NCBI GenBank assembly: GCA_013348725.1
Contig: CP054689.1
Location: 1,476,501-1,540,500, forward strand
Reading direction: 5' to 3'
DNA from: Ectothiorhodospiraceae bacterium 2226
Lineage (GTDB): Bacteria > Pseudomonadota > Gammaproteobacteria > GCA-013348725
Length of the DNA: 64,000 bases
Shown: piece by piece, positions 22,091 to 32,038 of the stretch
How the letters are laid out: each line of letters begins with the position of its first letter
Numbering within the stretch: the stretch's first letter is position 1
Notes under the pieces: model-generated
The model's input: the letters and a program-made list of their open reading frames with translations, nothing else
Told to the model about the DNA's origin: nothing
Databases searched by the model: none
Made by a program: the position numbers and the translations under genes

Positions 22091-23013
22091 TGGCGCGCCA
22101 TCCCGAAGGCGGCATCGTCGTCACCCATCGCAGCAAGCCCCCGGCCGGTACCCGCGCCGCGCGCCTGTATGCGCTGCCGACCCGCGCCGGGGCGCTGTTC
22201 ACCGCGCTCGCGCTGGCGACCCTGATCGGCGCGGTCAACTACGACAACAACCTCGGTTATATGCTCGCCTTCCTCCTGGTCGGCATGGGCTTGGTTTCCC
22301 TGGTGCACGCCTACCGCAATCTGTCGGGCCTGCAGGTGGGCGAGGCCAGCGCCCTGCCGGTGTTCGCGGGCGAGCACGCACGCTTTTCCCTGCCGCTCGA
22401 CAACCGCGGCGGCCGCGCCCGCTACGGCGTGGAGGTGCGCGCGCACCGCGCCTCCGCGCCCATCGCGGTGGATGTGCCGGCCGACGGCATGGTGTGGGTG
22501 CAACTGGACGTGCCGGCGCCCGAGCGCGGACGGCTCGCGCCCGGTCGCATCACCCTGGCGACGCGCTTTCCGCTCGGCATCTGGCGCTGCCTGGTGCGGC
22601 TGCGCCCGCTCGGCTCGGGCGTGGTCTACCCCAAGCCCGCGGCACAGGCGGCGCCGGCCGCCGATAGCGGCGGTCGGCCACGCCTCGGCGGCGACGACTT
22701 CCAGGGCTTTCGCGCCTACCGCCCGGGGGATCCGCTGCGTGCGGTGCACTGGAAGGGCTTGGCGGCCGGGCGGGGCCTGCTCACGCGCGAGGCCGTGGAG
22801 CCCGAGGCGCAGGTGTTGTGGCTGGAACTCGAACGCGAGCCGGCGGACCTGGAGGCACGCCTGTCCGAACTGACCGCGGCGGTGCTGGCCGCACATCGCG
22901 CGGGTCGGCCGTTCGGCCTGCGCCTGCCGGACCAGTGCATCGAGCCGGGCGCGGGGGATGATCACCGCGCCCGCTGTCTGCGGGCGTTGGCGCTGTACGG
23001 ACGCGACGAATGA
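22090..23013 (+). CDS. DUF58-domain membrane protein
   Basis: 307 residues. Two transmembrane helices (about residues 35-75) are followed by a beta domain and the DUF58 signature G-G-D-D-F-Q-G-F-R-A-Y-R-P-G-D then A-V-H-W-K-G-L-A. The DUF58 domain is the presumed partner of MoxR; its biochemical role is not known. It overlaps the genes on both sides, so the three form one operon. Confidence 0.93.
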
Positions 23014-24971
23014 ACGGCGCTCGGCGCGGGGAACCGCCGGTTCGCGCCGACGCCCCGCTGGTGCTCGTGGCGCTGGCGGTGGTGTTGGTCCCGCACGCGG
23101 TCCACATCCCGCTGTGGCTGAGCGCCGGCGCGCTCGTGTTGTTCCTGTGGCGGGTGGCGATCAGCCGCGGGCGGGCGAAGGTGCCGCCGCGCTGGCTGCG
23201 GTTGACCCTGACCGCGGCGGCGGTGCTCGCCGTGCTGATGAGCTACGACACCTTGTTCGGCAAGGCCGCGGGCACCGCCTTGCTGGTTGCGATGATCAGC
23301 CTCAAGCTGCTGGAACTGGAGGGGCGGCGCGACGCGCTGGTGGCCCTCCTGCTCGGCTACTTCCTGCTTGCCGCGCTATACCTGCACACCCAGTCCTTTC
23401 TTATTTCGCTGTATACCATCCCGGCGGTGGTCGCGCTTACCGCAGCGGTGATCGGGCTGCATCATCACAGCGACGGTGGGCCGGCCACGCGCCAGCAGGT
23501 GCGCCTGGCCGGCTCTCTGGCGCTGCAGGCGGTGCCCATCATGGTGGTGCTGTTCGTGCTGTTTCCCCGCCCACCGCAACCCTTGATGGGCCTGGGCGGG
23601 GAGGGGGCGTTGACGGGGCTGTCCGACACCATGAGCCCCGGCGACATCAGCCGGCTGTACGAGTCGCAGGCCGTGGTGTTTCGTGCCGAGTTTGCGGGCC
23701 CGCCGCCGCCCGAAGAGGAGCGCTACTTCCGCGCGTTGGTGCTGGGGGGAACGGACGGGCGCCAGTGGCACCGCCTGCCGGTGCAGCAGGCGGAGGCGCC
23801 GCCACTGGAGCCGGCGGGCGAGGCGCTGCACTACGAGCTCGTGCTCGAACCCCACAGCGGGCGCTGGCTCCCGGCGCTGGAGATGGCGGCATCCGTGCCC
23901 GCGGGCGCGCGCATGTCCTCCAGCCACGAGCTGCTGGCCGAAGAGCCGCTGCGCCGGCGCACCGCGCTGAGCCTCACCGCCTGGCCGCGTTGGCAGGGAC
24001 AAGAACTGAGCGCCGGTGAGCGTGCGCTGTATCTGCAGCTCCCCGGCTGGGCGCATCCGCGCGCCCAGGCGCTGGCCGACGCGTGGCGCGCGCAGCACGC
24101 CGACGACAGCGCGCGCGTGCGGGCGGCGCTGGAATGGTTCCGGGAGCAGCCCTTCTTCTACACCCACGTACCGCCGCTGTTGCCCAACGATCCGGTGGAC
24201 GAGTTCCTGTTCGAGACCCAGAGCGGCTTCTGCGAGCACTATGCCGGCGCCTTCGTGGCCTTGATGCGCGCCGCCGGCGTGCCGGCGCGGGTGGTTACCG
24301 GCTACCTCGGCGGCGAATACAACCCAGTGGGGGATTATCTGGTCGTGCGCCAATCGCATGCCCACGCCTGGGCCGAGGTGTGGCTGGACGGACGCGGTTG
24401 GACCCGCGTGGATCCTACCCACGCGGTTGCACCCGAGCGGGTGGACACGAGTTCGCGACGCTCGGCGCTGCTCAGCGACGCTGGCGTGCTGGAGCAGGCG
24501 CCGGGCTGGCTCGGCGCGGCGCTGCGTCAGGCGCGCCATGCCCGCGATACGGTGAATCACCGCTGGAACCGCTGGGTGCTGGGCTACACCGCCCAGCGTC
24601 AGGCGCGCGTACTGGACGCGCTCGGGCTCGACGGGCTCAGTCGACGCGCCATGGCGGGGGTGATCGGCGGCATCGTGGTGGTACTGCTGCTCGGCGTTGC
24701 GCTGTGGCTGGCGGTGCGCGAGCCGCCGGTGGGGGATCCGGCCAGCCGGCTGTATGGCCGCTTCACGCGCAAACTGGCGCGCCGGGGCCTTGTGCGGGCC
24801 CCGGGCGAAGCCCCGCTCACCTACGCCCAACGCGTGGGCGCGGCGCGGCCGGATCTCGCGCGCCACACGATGTTGATCACGCGGTTGTACTGCAAGCTGC
24901 GCTACACCCCGCGCCCCCCGCGCAACGGGCTCTTGCGCCTGGCGCACCACGTCACCCGCTTTCGTGCCTGA
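23010..24971 (+). CDS. TgpA-type membrane transglutaminase-like protein
   Basis: 653 residues. The N-terminus has about six membrane helices, then a periplasmic DUF3488 region and a transglutaminase-like domain. The probable catalytic triad is Cys408 (QSGFCEHYAGAF), His452 (SHAHAWAEVW) and Asp468 (RVDPTHAV), followed by a last membrane helix near 550-570 and a C-terminal DUF4129-like tail. In Pseudomonas TgpA is essential, but its substrate is unclear. It overlaps the DUF58 gene by four bases. Confidence 0.93.
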   Translation: MNGARRGEPPVRADAPLVLVALAVVLVPHAVHIPLWLSAGALVLFLWRVAISRGRAKVPPRWLRLTLTAAAVLAVLMSYDTLFGKAAGTALLVAMISLKLLELEGRRDALVALLLGYFLLAALYLHTQSFLISLYTIPAVVALTAAVIGLHHHSDGGPATRQQVRLAGSLALQAVPIMVVLFVLFPRPPQPLMGLGGEGALTGLSDTMSPGDISRLYESQAVVFRAEFAGPPPPEEERYFRALVLGGTDGRQWHRLPVQQAEAPPLEPAGEALHYELVLEPHSGRWLPALEMAASVPAGARMSSSHELLAEEPLRRRTALSLTAWPRWQGQELSAGERALYLQLPGWAHPRAQALADAWRAQHADDSARVRAALEWFREQPFFYTHVPPLLPNDPVDEFLFETQSGFCEHYAGAFVALMRAAGVPARVVTGYLGGEYNPVGDYLVVRQSHAHAWAEVWLDGRGWTRVDPTHAVAPERVDTSSRRSALLSDAGVLEQAPGWLGAALRQARHARDTVNHRWNRWVLGYTAQRQARVLDALGLDGLSRRAMAGVIGGIVVVLLLGVALWLAVREPPVGDPASRLYGRFTRKLARRGLVRAPGEAPLTYAQRVGAARPDLARHTMLITRLYCKLRYTPRPPRNGLLRLAHHVTRFRA

Positions 24972-25080
24972 GGCTCTGCTAGGCTTCGCTTGAGGAAGGG
25001 GCGCCCAGCCCGTATTTCACCACGATCGCCCTACTTCCCGGCTACAAGCGGTTTCAGCAGGCGGTTAGAAGGAGGCCAAC

Positions 25081-25494
25081 ATGCTCGCACGGACGCCGGC
25101 ATACATCGTCGCGGCGCTGCTTGGCGCGGCGAGCCTCGCGGCTTGCGGGCTAGGCGGCCGGGCCTACGACCCGCCCCCGGAGGATGCCGCGGCGGTGGTG
25201 AACATGACGCACGGTTTCGGTTTCGATCCGGAGGAGGTGGTGGTACCGCGCGGTGCCACGGTCGAGTGGCGCAACCGCTCGTTTTTCACCCATACCGTGA
25301 CCGCGGACCCCGCGCGGGTAAAGGACCCCGTCCATGCGCAATTGCCTGCCGGGGCCGAGCCGTTTCACTCCGGGCGGCTGCGGGCGGGCAGTGTTTTCCG
25401 ACACACCTTCGAGGTCCCCGGCACGTACGAGTACGTGTGCCTCCCCCACGAGGGGCGTGGCATGCGCGGACGGGTGCGGGTGCTCGAGGAGTGA
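25081..25494 (+). CDS. Lipid-anchored cupredoxin (plastocyanin/azurin-like)
   Basis: 137 residues with a signal peptide and lipobox L-A-A-C (Cys22), so probably an outer- or inner-membrane lipoprotein facing the periplasm. The cupredoxin fold is indicated by GFGFDPEEVVVPRGATVEW, and the type 1 copper ligands are predicted as His71 (FFTHT), Cys120, His123 and Met128 (YVCLPHEGRGM). Likely an electron carrier or copper binder. AGAAGGAGG lies just upstream of the ATG. No operon partner. Confidence 0.88.
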   Translation: MLARTPAYIVAALLGAASLAACGLGGRAYDPPPEDAAAVVNMTHGFGFDPEEVVVPRGATVEWRNRSFFTHTVTADPARVKDPVHAQLPAGAEPFHSGRLRAGSVFRHTFEVPGTYEYVCLPHEGRGMRGRVRVLEE

Positions 25495-25548
25495 GACGGC
25501 AGCGGGAAGTGCGCCGAGGGGCAAGTGGTTTTGGGGGAACGAAAGGGA

Positions 25549-25585
25549 TGCGCCGGTCAGCGACAGGCTGTCGAGGACCGGCGCA
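25549..25585. terminator. 37-bp interrupted palindrome between convergent genes
   Basis: The arms TGCGCCGGTC and GACCGGCGCA pair perfectly. Inside, CGACAG and CTGTCG pair around a single G, and only an AG/AG mismatch separates the two stems. Its place between the convergent cupredoxin and entericidin genes suggests a shared terminator, although no T tract follows on either side. Confidence 0.6.
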
Positions 25586-25593
25586 CAGACCTC

Positions 25594-25746
25594 TTACTGC
25601 ATCCTTTCACGGCCTTCCTGAGCGCCTTCCTGCACGGCCTCGCCGCCGCGCTCGACGTCCTCGCCCGCGCCTTCCATGGTGTTGCAGCCTGCGATGCCGC
25701 CCACCATACCCAGCACCATAAGTACCGCCAGCAGTCGCTTGATCAT
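25594..25746 (-). CDS. Entericidin-type small lipoprotein
   Basis: 50 residues: MIKRLLAVLMVLGMVGGIAG then Cys21, a clear lipoprotein signal (lipobox I-A-G-C), followed by a short acidic helical tail (EGAGEDVERGGEAVQEG). This is the shape of EcnA/EcnB-family lipoproteins, which sit in the cell envelope; a bacteriolytic role was proposed for EcnB in E. coli. Upstream, AGGAG precedes the ATG. Confidence 0.85.
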   Translation of the reverse strand: MIKRLLAVLMVLGMVGGIAGCNTMEGAGEDVERGGEAVQEGAQEGRERMQ

Positions 25747-25800
25747 GAGTCCTCTCCTTGTGAGTTGCTTCCTAATAAGCTCTTGGGAAGATGTCGCGCA

Positions 25801-25959
25801 TCAAATGCGTCCGGCGAGCAACAGGACGATCACGAGGACTAGCAGTACACCGAGAATCCCGCTGGGGCCGTAGCCCCATGCCCTGCTGTGCGGCCAAGCC
25901 GGTATGGCGCCCAACAACAGCAGGATCAACACCAGCAACAGTATGGTTCCCAGGTCCAC
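25801..25959 (-). CDS. DUF3309 small hydrophobic protein
   Basis: 52 residues from a GTG at 25959. Two hydrophobic helices (TILLLVLILLLLGAIP and ILGVLLVLVIVLLLAG) flank the conserved turn W-P-H-S-R-A-W-G-Y-G-P-S-G, the hallmark of DUF3309. Predicted to be a membrane hairpin of unknown function. It lies 55 bases upstream of the entericidin gene on the same strand. Confidence 0.85.
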   Translation of the reverse strand: MDLGTILLLVLILLLLGAIPAWPHSRAWGYGPSGILGVLLVLVIVLLLAGRI

Positions 25960-26072
25960 ACGGCCTCCGTTCCGAGCGGAGCATCTACCTGCTAAGAAGC
26001 GTAGCCGAAAATCTCGCGCTGTCAGCGCGTTGGGAATCGCCCCAATGTAGGGGAACGGCGACAGCGCGGGGC

Positions 26073-27554
26073 TCAGGACGAGCAGCTCACCTGGAGATTT
26101 TGCGCCCAATCGGGCGCCGGCGCGTCGTAATGGGCCGCCTCGGGCTGCTCGTCGTAGGGCCGGGCCAAGACCCGCATCAAGTTGTCGATTTCACGGTAAT
26201 CGCCCCGCTCGGCCTGCTCGATGGCGCGTTGCGCGAGGTAGTTGCGCAGCACATAGCGCGGGTTGGCCGCCCGCATGGCGACGCCCCGCGCGGCGTCGTT
26301 GCGCGCCGCGGCCCTCAGGCGTGCCCGCCAGTCGGCGACCCAGCGGTCGAGCGCTTCGCGGTCGATGAACTGATCGCGCAGCGCAGGCGGTACCGGCCCC
26401 TCACACGCTACGCCCGCCAAGGCACGGAACACGCGCGTGTAATCGGCGCGGCTGGCGCGCATGAGCTGGAGCAGGGTCTCGCGCAAGGCGGTGACGGCCG
26501 GGTCGGCGCCGTGCTCGCTGTCGAAACCGAGCTTGCGCGCCATCAGCGCCCCGTAGTGCGCCTGGTATTGGGGGTCGAAGGCATCGAGCGCGGCCTTCGC
26601 CGCATCGAACTCCATCAGCGGCAGCATCGCCTGGGCCAGGCAACTGAGGTTGAACAGGGCGATCTGCGGCTGGCGCTCGAAGGCGTAGCGGCCGTGATGA
26701 TCGGAGTGGTTGCAGATGTAGCCCGGGTCGTAGACCTCCATGAACCCGAACGGGCCGTAGTCGAGCGTCAGCCCCAGGATGGACATGTTGTCGGTGTTCA
26801 TCACGCCGTGCGCAAAACCCACCGCCTGCCACTGGGCGATGAGGCGGGCGGTACGCCCGACCACGGTCTCGAACAAGCGCTGGTAACGCGCGGGATCGCC
26901 GGGCTCGATCTCAGGGTAGTGGTGCGCGAGCACGAAGTCGGCGAGGGTACGGGTGTGGTCGTGCTGCTCGCGGTAATAGAACACCTCGAACGAGCCGAAA
27001 CGCACGTGCGTGGGCGCGAGGCGGGTCACCATGGCGCCGGTTTCGACGCGCTCGCGCACCACGGGTTCGTCCGCGCCGATCAGGCACAGGGCGCGGGTGG
27101 TGGGAATGCCCAGTGCGTGCATGGCCTCGCTGCACAGGTACTCGCGAATGCTCGAGCGCAGCACCGCCCGCCCGTCGCCGCCGCGGGAGTAGGGGGTGGG
27201 GCCGCTGCCCTTGAGCTGGATCTCCCACCGCTCGCCGGCCTCGTTGCGCACCTCGCCGAGCAGCAGGGCGCGGCCGTCGCCGAGTTGCGGGACGTACACC
27301 CCGAACTGGTGGCCGGCGTAGAGCGCGGCGCGCGGTGCCATCCCCGGCAAGGCCTGCGCGCCGCTGAACACCGTCGGAAGCTGCGGGTCGGCCGCCACGG
27401 CGGGGTCCAGGTCGAGCAGCGCGGCAGCGGCGGGGTTGAAATGCAGCACCCGGGGCGGCGCCGTAAACGGCGTCGGCGCGACGGGCGTTGAAAAGGGTTC
27501 GCCGAGCGCGGCGTAGGCGTTGGTGTAGCGCAGTGAGGCCAAATGGGGTGACAT
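26073..27554 (-). CDS. selO: Protein adenylyltransferase SelO (YdiU)
   Basis: 493 residues from the ATG at 27554; the frame upstream has no homology. This pseudokinase family transfers AMP to hydroxyl groups of proteins in redox stress. Family motifs visible are A-G-H-Q-F-G-V-Y-V-P-Q-L-G-D-G-R-A, E-I-Q-L-K-G-S-G-P-T-P-Y-S-R and H-G-V-M-N-T-D-N-M-S-I-L-G. The C-terminus ends S-C-S-S, with cysteine where some eukaryotic members have selenocysteine. Single gene, divergent from the DUF4242 gene. Confidence 0.95.
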   Translation of the reverse strand: MSPHLASLRYTNAYAALGEPFSTPVAPTPFTAPPRVLHFNPAAAALLDLDPAVAADPQLPTVFSGAQALPGMAPRAALYAGHQFGVYVPQLGDGRALLLGEVRNEAGERWEIQLKGSGPTPYSRGGDGRAVLRSSIREYLCSEAMHALGIPTTRALCLIGADEPVVRERVETGAMVTRLAPTHVRFGSFEVFYYREQHDHTRTLADFVLAHHYPEIEPGDPARYQRLFETVVGRTARLIAQWQAVGFAHGVMNTDNMSILGLTLDYGPFGFMEVYDPGYICNHSDHHGRYAFERQPQIALFNLSCLAQAMLPLMEFDAAKAALDAFDPQYQAHYGALMARKLGFDSEHGADPAVTALRETLLQLMRASRADYTRVFRALAGVACEGPVPPALRDQFIDREALDRWVADWRARLRAAARNDAARGVAMRAANPRYVLRNYLAQRAIEQAERGDYREIDNLMRVLARPYDEQPEAAHYDAPAPDWAQNLQVSCSS

Positions 27555-27746
27555 GGCGATCCGTACATGGCGGCGGCGGCGGGCAGTGTCGTCCACGCCA
27601 AGCGGCGATGACGAGCGCCCTGGGCCCGAGAAAACTAAGCTTATCGGAAAAGCCGGCGCCGCGTCTCTCACTGCCGCGGGCGCTTAGGTCACCCGGAATT
27701 GGGTCGGGATCCGATCACGCGGTAGCAGCAGGAGGAGGGAGCCGAT

Positions 27747-27998
27747 ATGCCGTACTACATGGACATTCACCGTGGGGTGGCGGGGCTAACCCCGGAGGCG
27801 GTGGCGGCGGCGCATGCGCGCGACGTGGAGGTGCAGGCGAAGCACGGCGTGCAGTATCTGAAGTACTGGTATGACGCAGACTCCGGGACGGTGTTTTGTC
27901 TGTCGGAGGCACCGAGCCGCGAGGCCGCCGAGGCGGTGCATAAGGAATCGCATGGCCTGGTGGCGCAGGAGATCTTCGAGGTGAAGGAGGGGCACTGA
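27747..27998 (+). CDS. DUF4242 (nickel-binding SCO4226-like) protein
   Basis: 83 residues, ferredoxin-like fold expected. The start YYMDIHRGVAGLTPEAVA, then K-Y-L-K-Y-W-Y-D-A-D-S-G-T-V-F-C-L-like strands and a final E-S-H-G motif, fit DUF4242. One actinobacterial member binds nickel; whether this one does is unknown. AGGAGGAGGGAG is a strong ribosome site 6 bases before the ATG. It converges on mnmE. Confidence 0.85.
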   Translation: MPYYMDIHRGVAGLTPEAVAAAHARDVEVQAKHGVQYLKYWYDADSGTVFCLSEAPSREAAEAVHKESHGLVAQEIFEVKEGH

Positions 27999-28070
27999 AG
28001 GCGCGCCAAGCCCCGCTTGTGCAAGCGTAGAAGGCGCGCGATGCCCCACGACGGCGCGCGGCGGCGGCAC

Positions 28071-29429
28071 CTACTTGCCGATACAAAAGCGGCCGAAGAT
28101 CTCCCCAAGCAGTTCGTCGCTGGTGTAGAGGCCGGTGATGCATTGCAGGGCAAGCTGGGCGAGGCGCAGGTTTTCGGCCACCAGTTCCACGCCCGCGCCC
28201 TCGTCTAACGAGCGCCGCGCCACGCCGATGTGCGCACTCGCCGCGGTCAGCGCCGAGAGGTGGCGCCGCCGGGCCATGAACGCCCCGTCGCCGGCGCCTG
28301 CATCGATGCCGGCGGCCTGCTTGAGCGCCGCACGCAGCAAGTCGATGCCCGCCCCCGTGCGCGCCGAGAGCCACACCTCGGTGCCGAGTTCGCCTCGGCC
28401 GGTGCGCGGCGACCGGCCGCTCAAGTCGATCTTGTTGTACACCACCGTCAGCGGCGGGCGCTCGGGCACCAGGTCGAGCAAGGCCTGCTCGGGCGCGCCG
28501 GCGCCCAGGCTGTCGTCGACCACCAGCACCATATGATCGGCGTGGGCGACCTCGGCCTGCGCGCGCCGTACTCCTTCCTGCTCGACGGCATCGTGGGTGA
28601 CCCGTAGGCCGGCCGTGTCGAGGATGCGCAGCGGAATGCCATCGAGGTGGATGTGCTCGCGCAGCACGTCGCGCGTGGTGCCGGGCACGTCGGTGACGAT
28701 CGCGGCGTCGAAGCCGGCGAGGGCGTTCAGCAAGCTGGATTTGCCGGCGTTCGGGCGGCCGGCGATGACCACCGTGAGGCCCTCGCGCAGCAGCGAGCCG
28801 ACGCGCGCCGCGCCTTGCACCGCGTCGAGCTGCGCGGCGAGGGCCGTCAGCCGCTCGGCGACCTGTCCCTCGGCGAGGATGTCCACCTCCTCATCGGGGA
28901 AGTCGATGGCCGCCTCGAGGTAGGCGCGCAGTTCGATCAAGGCGTCGACCAGGGCCTGAATGCGCGCCGAGAACTCCCCCTGCAAGGAACGCTGCGCGCC
29001 GCGCGCGGCCTGCTCGGTGGCGCTGTCGATGAGGTCGGCCACCGCCTCGGCCTGGGCGAGGTCCAGGCGCCCATTCAGGAACGCGCGCTCGGTGAACTCT
29101 CCCGGGCGCGCGAGGCGCGCGCCGAGGTCCACGCAGCGCGCGACGATGAGATCCAGCACCACGGGCGCGCCGTGGCCCTGCAGTTCGACCACCGCTTCGC
29201 CGGTGTAGGAATGGGGGGCGGGGAAGTACAGCACGAGACCGTCGTCGAGCACCGCGCCGGCGGCATCGCGAAATGCGCGGTGGGCCGCATACCGCGGCCG
29301 GGGCAGCTCACCCACGAGGCTGGCGGCGATGGCCGCCGCGGCTGGACCGGATAAGCGCACGATGCCCACGCCCCCGCGGCCGGGGGGCGTGGCGATCGCG
29401 ACGATGGTGTCAGTGCCGGCCGGGTCCAT
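28071..29429 (-). CDS. mnmE: tRNA modification GTPase MnmE
   Basis: 452 residues from the ATG at 29429; the extension upstream runs into yidC. N-terminal folate-binding domain ([15 protein letters not shown]), helical domain, then an inserted G domain with G-R-P-N-A-G-K-S-S at residues 224-232, and the terminal F-C-I-G-K whose cysteine is conserved. It works with MnmG at the tRNA wobble uridine. It lies 11 bases after yidC. Confidence 0.97.
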   Translation of the reverse strand: MDPAGTDTIVAIATPPGRGGVGIVRLSGPAAAAIAASLVGELPRPRYAAHRAFRDAAGAVLDDGLVLYFPAPHSYTGEAVVELQGHGAPVVLDLIVARCVDLGARLARPGEFTERAFLNGRLDLAQAEAVADLIDSATEQAARGAQRSLQGEFSARIQALVDALIELRAYLEAAIDFPDEEVDILAEGQVAERLTALAAQLDAVQGAARVGSLLREGLTVVIAGRPNAGKSSLLNALAGFDAAIVTDVPGTTRDVLREHIHLDGIPLRILDTAGLRVTHDAVEQEGVRRAQAEVAHADHMVLVVDDSLGAGAPEQALLDLVPERPPLTVVYNKIDLSGRSPRTGRGELGTEVWLSARTGAGIDLLRAALKQAAGIDAGAGDGAFMARRRHLSALTAASAHIGVARRSLDEGAGVELVAENLRLAQLALQCITGLYTSDELLGEIFGRFCIGK

Positions 29430-29440
29430 GGCCGTTCGGC

Positions 29441-31081
29441 TTATGCCTTGACCACGTGCCGCGTGACGTACCACTGCTGCGCGATAGAGATTGTGTTGTT
29501 GACCACCCAGTACAGCACCAGGCCCGCCGGGAAGAAGGCGAAAAAGACGGTGAACACGATGGGCAGGATCATCAACACCTTGGCCTGGATCGGGTCGAGC
29601 GGCGCCGGGTTCAGCTTCTGCTGCACCAGCATGGTCAGCCCCATCAGGATGGGCAGCACGTAGAACGGATCGCGCGCCGAGAGGTCGTTGATCCACAGGA
29701 CGAAGTCGGCCTGGCGCAACTCCACGCTCTCGAGCAGCACCCAGTACAGCGCGATGAACACCGGGATCTGGATCAGGATCGGCAGGCAGCCCGCCAGCGG
29801 ATTGATCTTCTCCGTCTTGTACAGGTCCATCATGGCCTGGTTGAGCTTCTGGCGGTCGTCGCCGAAGCGCTCCTTGAGGGCCAACAGGCGCGGATGCACC
29901 CGACGCATCTTGGCCATGGAGCGGTAGCTGATGGCGGAGGGCTTGTAGAACAGCAGCTTGATCATCACCGTCAGGATGACGATGGCCCAGCCCCAGTTAC
30001 CCACCAGGTTGTAGATCTTCTCCAGCAGCCAGAACAGCGGATTGGACAGCAGGGTGAGAAAGCCGTAGTCCACCGTCAGCTCGAGGTGCGGCGCGGCCTC
30101 GCGCAGCTGATCCTGCAGCTTGGGGCCGACGAACAGCTCGGAGTGGAAGTTGTGTTCCCCGCCCGGCTCGACCACCGCCTCGGGGCTCACCATGCCGATC
30201 ACATAGCGCGCCCCGTTCAGGGTGCGGGTGTAGAAGTGGTTGCGCTGCTCCTGCTCGGGGATCCAGGCGCCCAGGAAGTAGTGCTGGATCATCGCGGTCC
30301 AGCCGCCCTGGGTGGTCAGGCTGAGGTCGTCGCGCATGTCGGAGAAGCTGATCTTCTCGTAACGGCGCTCGGCGGTGGAGATCACCCCGCCCGAGTAGGT
30401 GTAGATGAACCAGGGCGTATCCTCGCCCACCTGCTCGGTACGCTGCAGCTGGCGATAGAAGTGCCCGCGCCAGGGCTCGGCGCCGGCGTTCTCGACGCGC
30501 ACGTCCACGTCCACCAGATAGCTGCCGCGGCGGAAGGTGTAGGTCTTGGTGACCGCCACGCCGTCGCCCTCCCAGCGCAGGGGCACCTGCAGGGTGTCGG
30601 CGCCTTGCGCGAGCGTGTACTGGCTTTGCTCCGCCTGGAACTGGGCGTAGTGGTCCGGCGCGGTTACGCCCTCGGCGCCGGGCAGCAACCCGTTCTGGGC
30701 GACGAACAGCCAGTATCCGGTGTCGTTCATCAGACGGTACGGGTTGTCCGGCTCGCGCGGCGACACCGGATACTCCAGCAGCAACACCTCGCGGATATCG
30801 CCACCCACCGTGTCGATGGTGAGGTCGTACACGTCGGTCCGCACGCGGACGCGCTCGGCGCGCGGCAGCGCCCCGCGCGCGGCGACGGTGGGCACGGTGT
30901 CCTGATCGGGAGCCGCCTCGGCGCGCGGCCGCTCGGGCACATCGCCGGCGGCGGGCGGACCGGCCTCTTCGGTGGGCACGGGCTGCGGCGCGGTGGCGCG
31001 CTGCTCGTCGTACCAGGCCTGCCAAATCAGCAGCAGGATGAAGGTGAGCGCGATGAACAGCAGGACACGTTGGATATCCAT
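29441..31081 (-). CDS. yidC: Membrane protein insertase YidC
   Basis: 546 residues from the ATG at 31081. An N-terminal signal-anchor helix ([19 protein letters not shown]) is followed by a large periplasmic domain of about 300 residues, typical of Gram-negative YidC, and five C-terminal helices with the conserved G-N-W-G-W-A-I and [16 protein letters not shown] motifs. It inserts membrane proteins, including ATP synthase c and a subunits. The start overlaps the yidD stop. Confidence 0.97.
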   Translation of the reverse strand: MDIQRVLLFIALTFILLLIWQAWYDEQRATAPQPVPTEEAGPPAAGDVPERPRAEAAPDQDTVPTVAARGALPRAERVRVRTDVYDLTIDTVGGDIREVLLLEYPVSPREPDNPYRLMNDTGYWLFVAQNGLLPGAEGVTAPDHYAQFQAEQSQYTLAQGADTLQVPLRWEGDGVAVTKTYTFRRGSYLVDVDVRVENAGAEPWRGHFYRQLQRTEQVGEDTPWFIYTYSGGVISTAERRYEKISFSDMRDDLSLTTQGGWTAMIQHYFLGAWIPEQEQRNHFYTRTLNGARYVIGMVSPEAVVEPGGEHNFHSELFVGPKLQDQLREAAPHLELTVDYGFLTLLSNPLFWLLEKIYNLVGNWGWAIVILTVMIKLLFYKPSAISYRSMAKMRRVHPRLLALKERFGDDRQKLNQAMMDLYKTEKINPLAGCLPILIQIPVFIALYWVLLESVELRQADFVLWINDLSARDPFYVLPILMGLTMLVQQKLNPAPLDPIQAKVLMILPIVFTVFFAFFPAGLVLYWVVNNTISIAQQWYVTRHVVKA

Positions 31082-31302
31082 CAGTGTTTCTTCTCCGGCA
31101 CCGGGTCGTAACCCGCGCCTCCCCAGGGGTGACACCGGCCCAGGCGCCGCACGGTCAGCCACAGGCCGCGCAAGGCGCCGTGCTCGCGCAAAGCCTGCTC
31201 GGCATAACAGGAACAGGTGGGATGAAAGCGGCAGGTCTGCGGCAGAAACGGGCTGATCGCGTAGCGATAGCCCCACACCAGCCAGATCAGGATCTTTTGC
31301 AT
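31081..31302 (-). CDS. yidD: Membrane protein insertion efficiency factor YidD
   Basis: 73 residues with the family pattern [23 protein letters not shown] and [14 protein letters not shown]. It assists YidC insertion. It overlaps rnpA by 16 bases and its stop overlaps the yidC start, the standard rnpA-yidD-yidC arrangement. Confidence 0.96.
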   Translation of the reverse strand: MQKILIWLVWGYRYAISPFLPQTCRFHPTCSCYAEQALREHGALRGLWLTVRRLGRCHPWGGAGYDPVPEKKH

Positions 31303-31652
31303 CGTTCCGCTACGTCCGCCCAGAGCCGCGCGAACGCGGCGCGCAAGAGGGAGTTGTCGGCCTGCTCCGCCGAGGCCCGCGCGCTGACCACCACGTCCCA
31401 GCCGACCAGTTCGGCCTGGTGATGGCGAAAGCTCTCGCGCGCCAAGCGCTTGATTCGATTGCGGGCGACCGCGTGTTTGAGCTGGCGTTTGGAAACCGCC
31501 AGGCCGAGGCGGGCGCGGTCGAGCCCGTTGGGGCGCGCCAGCACGGTGAGGCCATCGCGCGAGCGCCGACAGGGCGCTTCGAAAACCCGCCGATACTCCG
31601 CGGGGTTAAGTAAGCGCCGGCACCGGCCGAAGCCAGCGCCACCCGTGGGCAT
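31287..31652 (-). CDS. rnpA: Ribonuclease P protein component
   Basis: 121 residues from an ATG at 31652; an upstream in-frame GTG four codons earlier is an alternative. It holds the RNase P RNA for tRNA 5' maturation. The conserved basic motif [13 protein letters not shown] and the beta strand R-L-G-L-A-V-S-K are present. It is 17 bases from rpmH, with which it is co-transcribed. Confidence 0.95.
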   Translation of the reverse strand: MPTGGAGFGRCRRLLNPAEYRRVFEAPCRRSRDGLTVLARPNGLDRARLGLAVSKRQLKHAVARNRIKRLARESFRHHQAELVGWDVVVSARASAEQADNSLLRAAFARLWADVAERCKRS

Positions 31653-31669
31653 GCCCCGTGTTACTGCGA

Positions 31670-31804
31670 TCAGGCGCTGAGGCGGGCGCGGCCCTTGGCG
31701 CGACGCGCCTTGAGGACCAGTCGGCCGCCGCGGGTCTTCATCCGCGCACGGAAGCCGTGGACACGCTTGCGCTTGAGGACGCTGGGCTGGAAAGTTCTTT
31801 TCAT
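31670..31804 (-). CDS. rpmH: 50S ribosomal protein L34
   Basis: 44 residues: [20 protein letters not shown] and the [15 protein letters not shown] motif of L34, lysine/arginine rich. It heads the leftward rpmH-rnpA-yidD-yidC-mnmE operon and marks the left edge of the origin region. Confidence 0.98.
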   Translation of the reverse strand: MKRTFQPSVLKRKRVHGFRARMKTRGGRLVLKARRAKGRARLSA

Positions 31805-31876
31805 GGCTGAAGTTCCACTTGAGCTTGGGGATACGGCCACGCACCCGTCGAGCAGGCGTGCCGTCAAAAGTGCGTA

Positions 31877-31906
31877 AAAGTACTTGCTCAGGGCCTGCCC
31901 TGTCAA
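31877..31906 (-). promoter_or_regulatory. Probable promoter of the rpmH operon
   Basis: On the minus strand a perfect TTGACA -35 box (31906-31901) is followed after 18 bases by TACTTT, a modest -10. The start point would be about 70 bases upstream of rpmH. Confidence 0.6.
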
Positions 31907-31927
31907 CCGAAAGCGGGCGAACGGGGA

Positions 31928-31956
31928 TGTGGATAACTCGCGCGCACGGGTATAGA
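31928..31956 (+). promoter_or_regulatory. DnaA box and possible dnaA promoter
   Basis: TGTGGATAA at 31928-31936 is a perfect DnaA box (inverse of TTATCCACA). Seventeen bases after its first six comes TATAGA (31951-31956), a plausible -10 for dnaA, so the box would overlap the -35 position. That would let DnaA repress its own gene, as in E. coli; this is inference. The rest of 31805-32038 shows no other perfect box and no strongly AT-rich tract. Confidence 0.55.
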
Positions 31957-32038
31957 CTGATCGCCCTGCCGCGCCTCGGGCGCGCACCGGTCGCCGCGGG
32001 CGATCAACACTGGTTCACCTGCACGGCGAGGACGCGTT

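Noticed and set aside
26073-26084. Selenocysteine codon at the SelO C-terminus.
   Set aside because: The codons read S-C-S-S with an ordinary cysteine codon; no in-frame TGA is involved.
31805-32038. The complete oriC placed between rpmH and dnaA.
   Set aside because: Only one perfect DnaA box and no strong AT-rich tract were seen. The dnaA-dnaN gap has an inverted pair and the AT-rich stretch, so it is preferred, although both may contribute.
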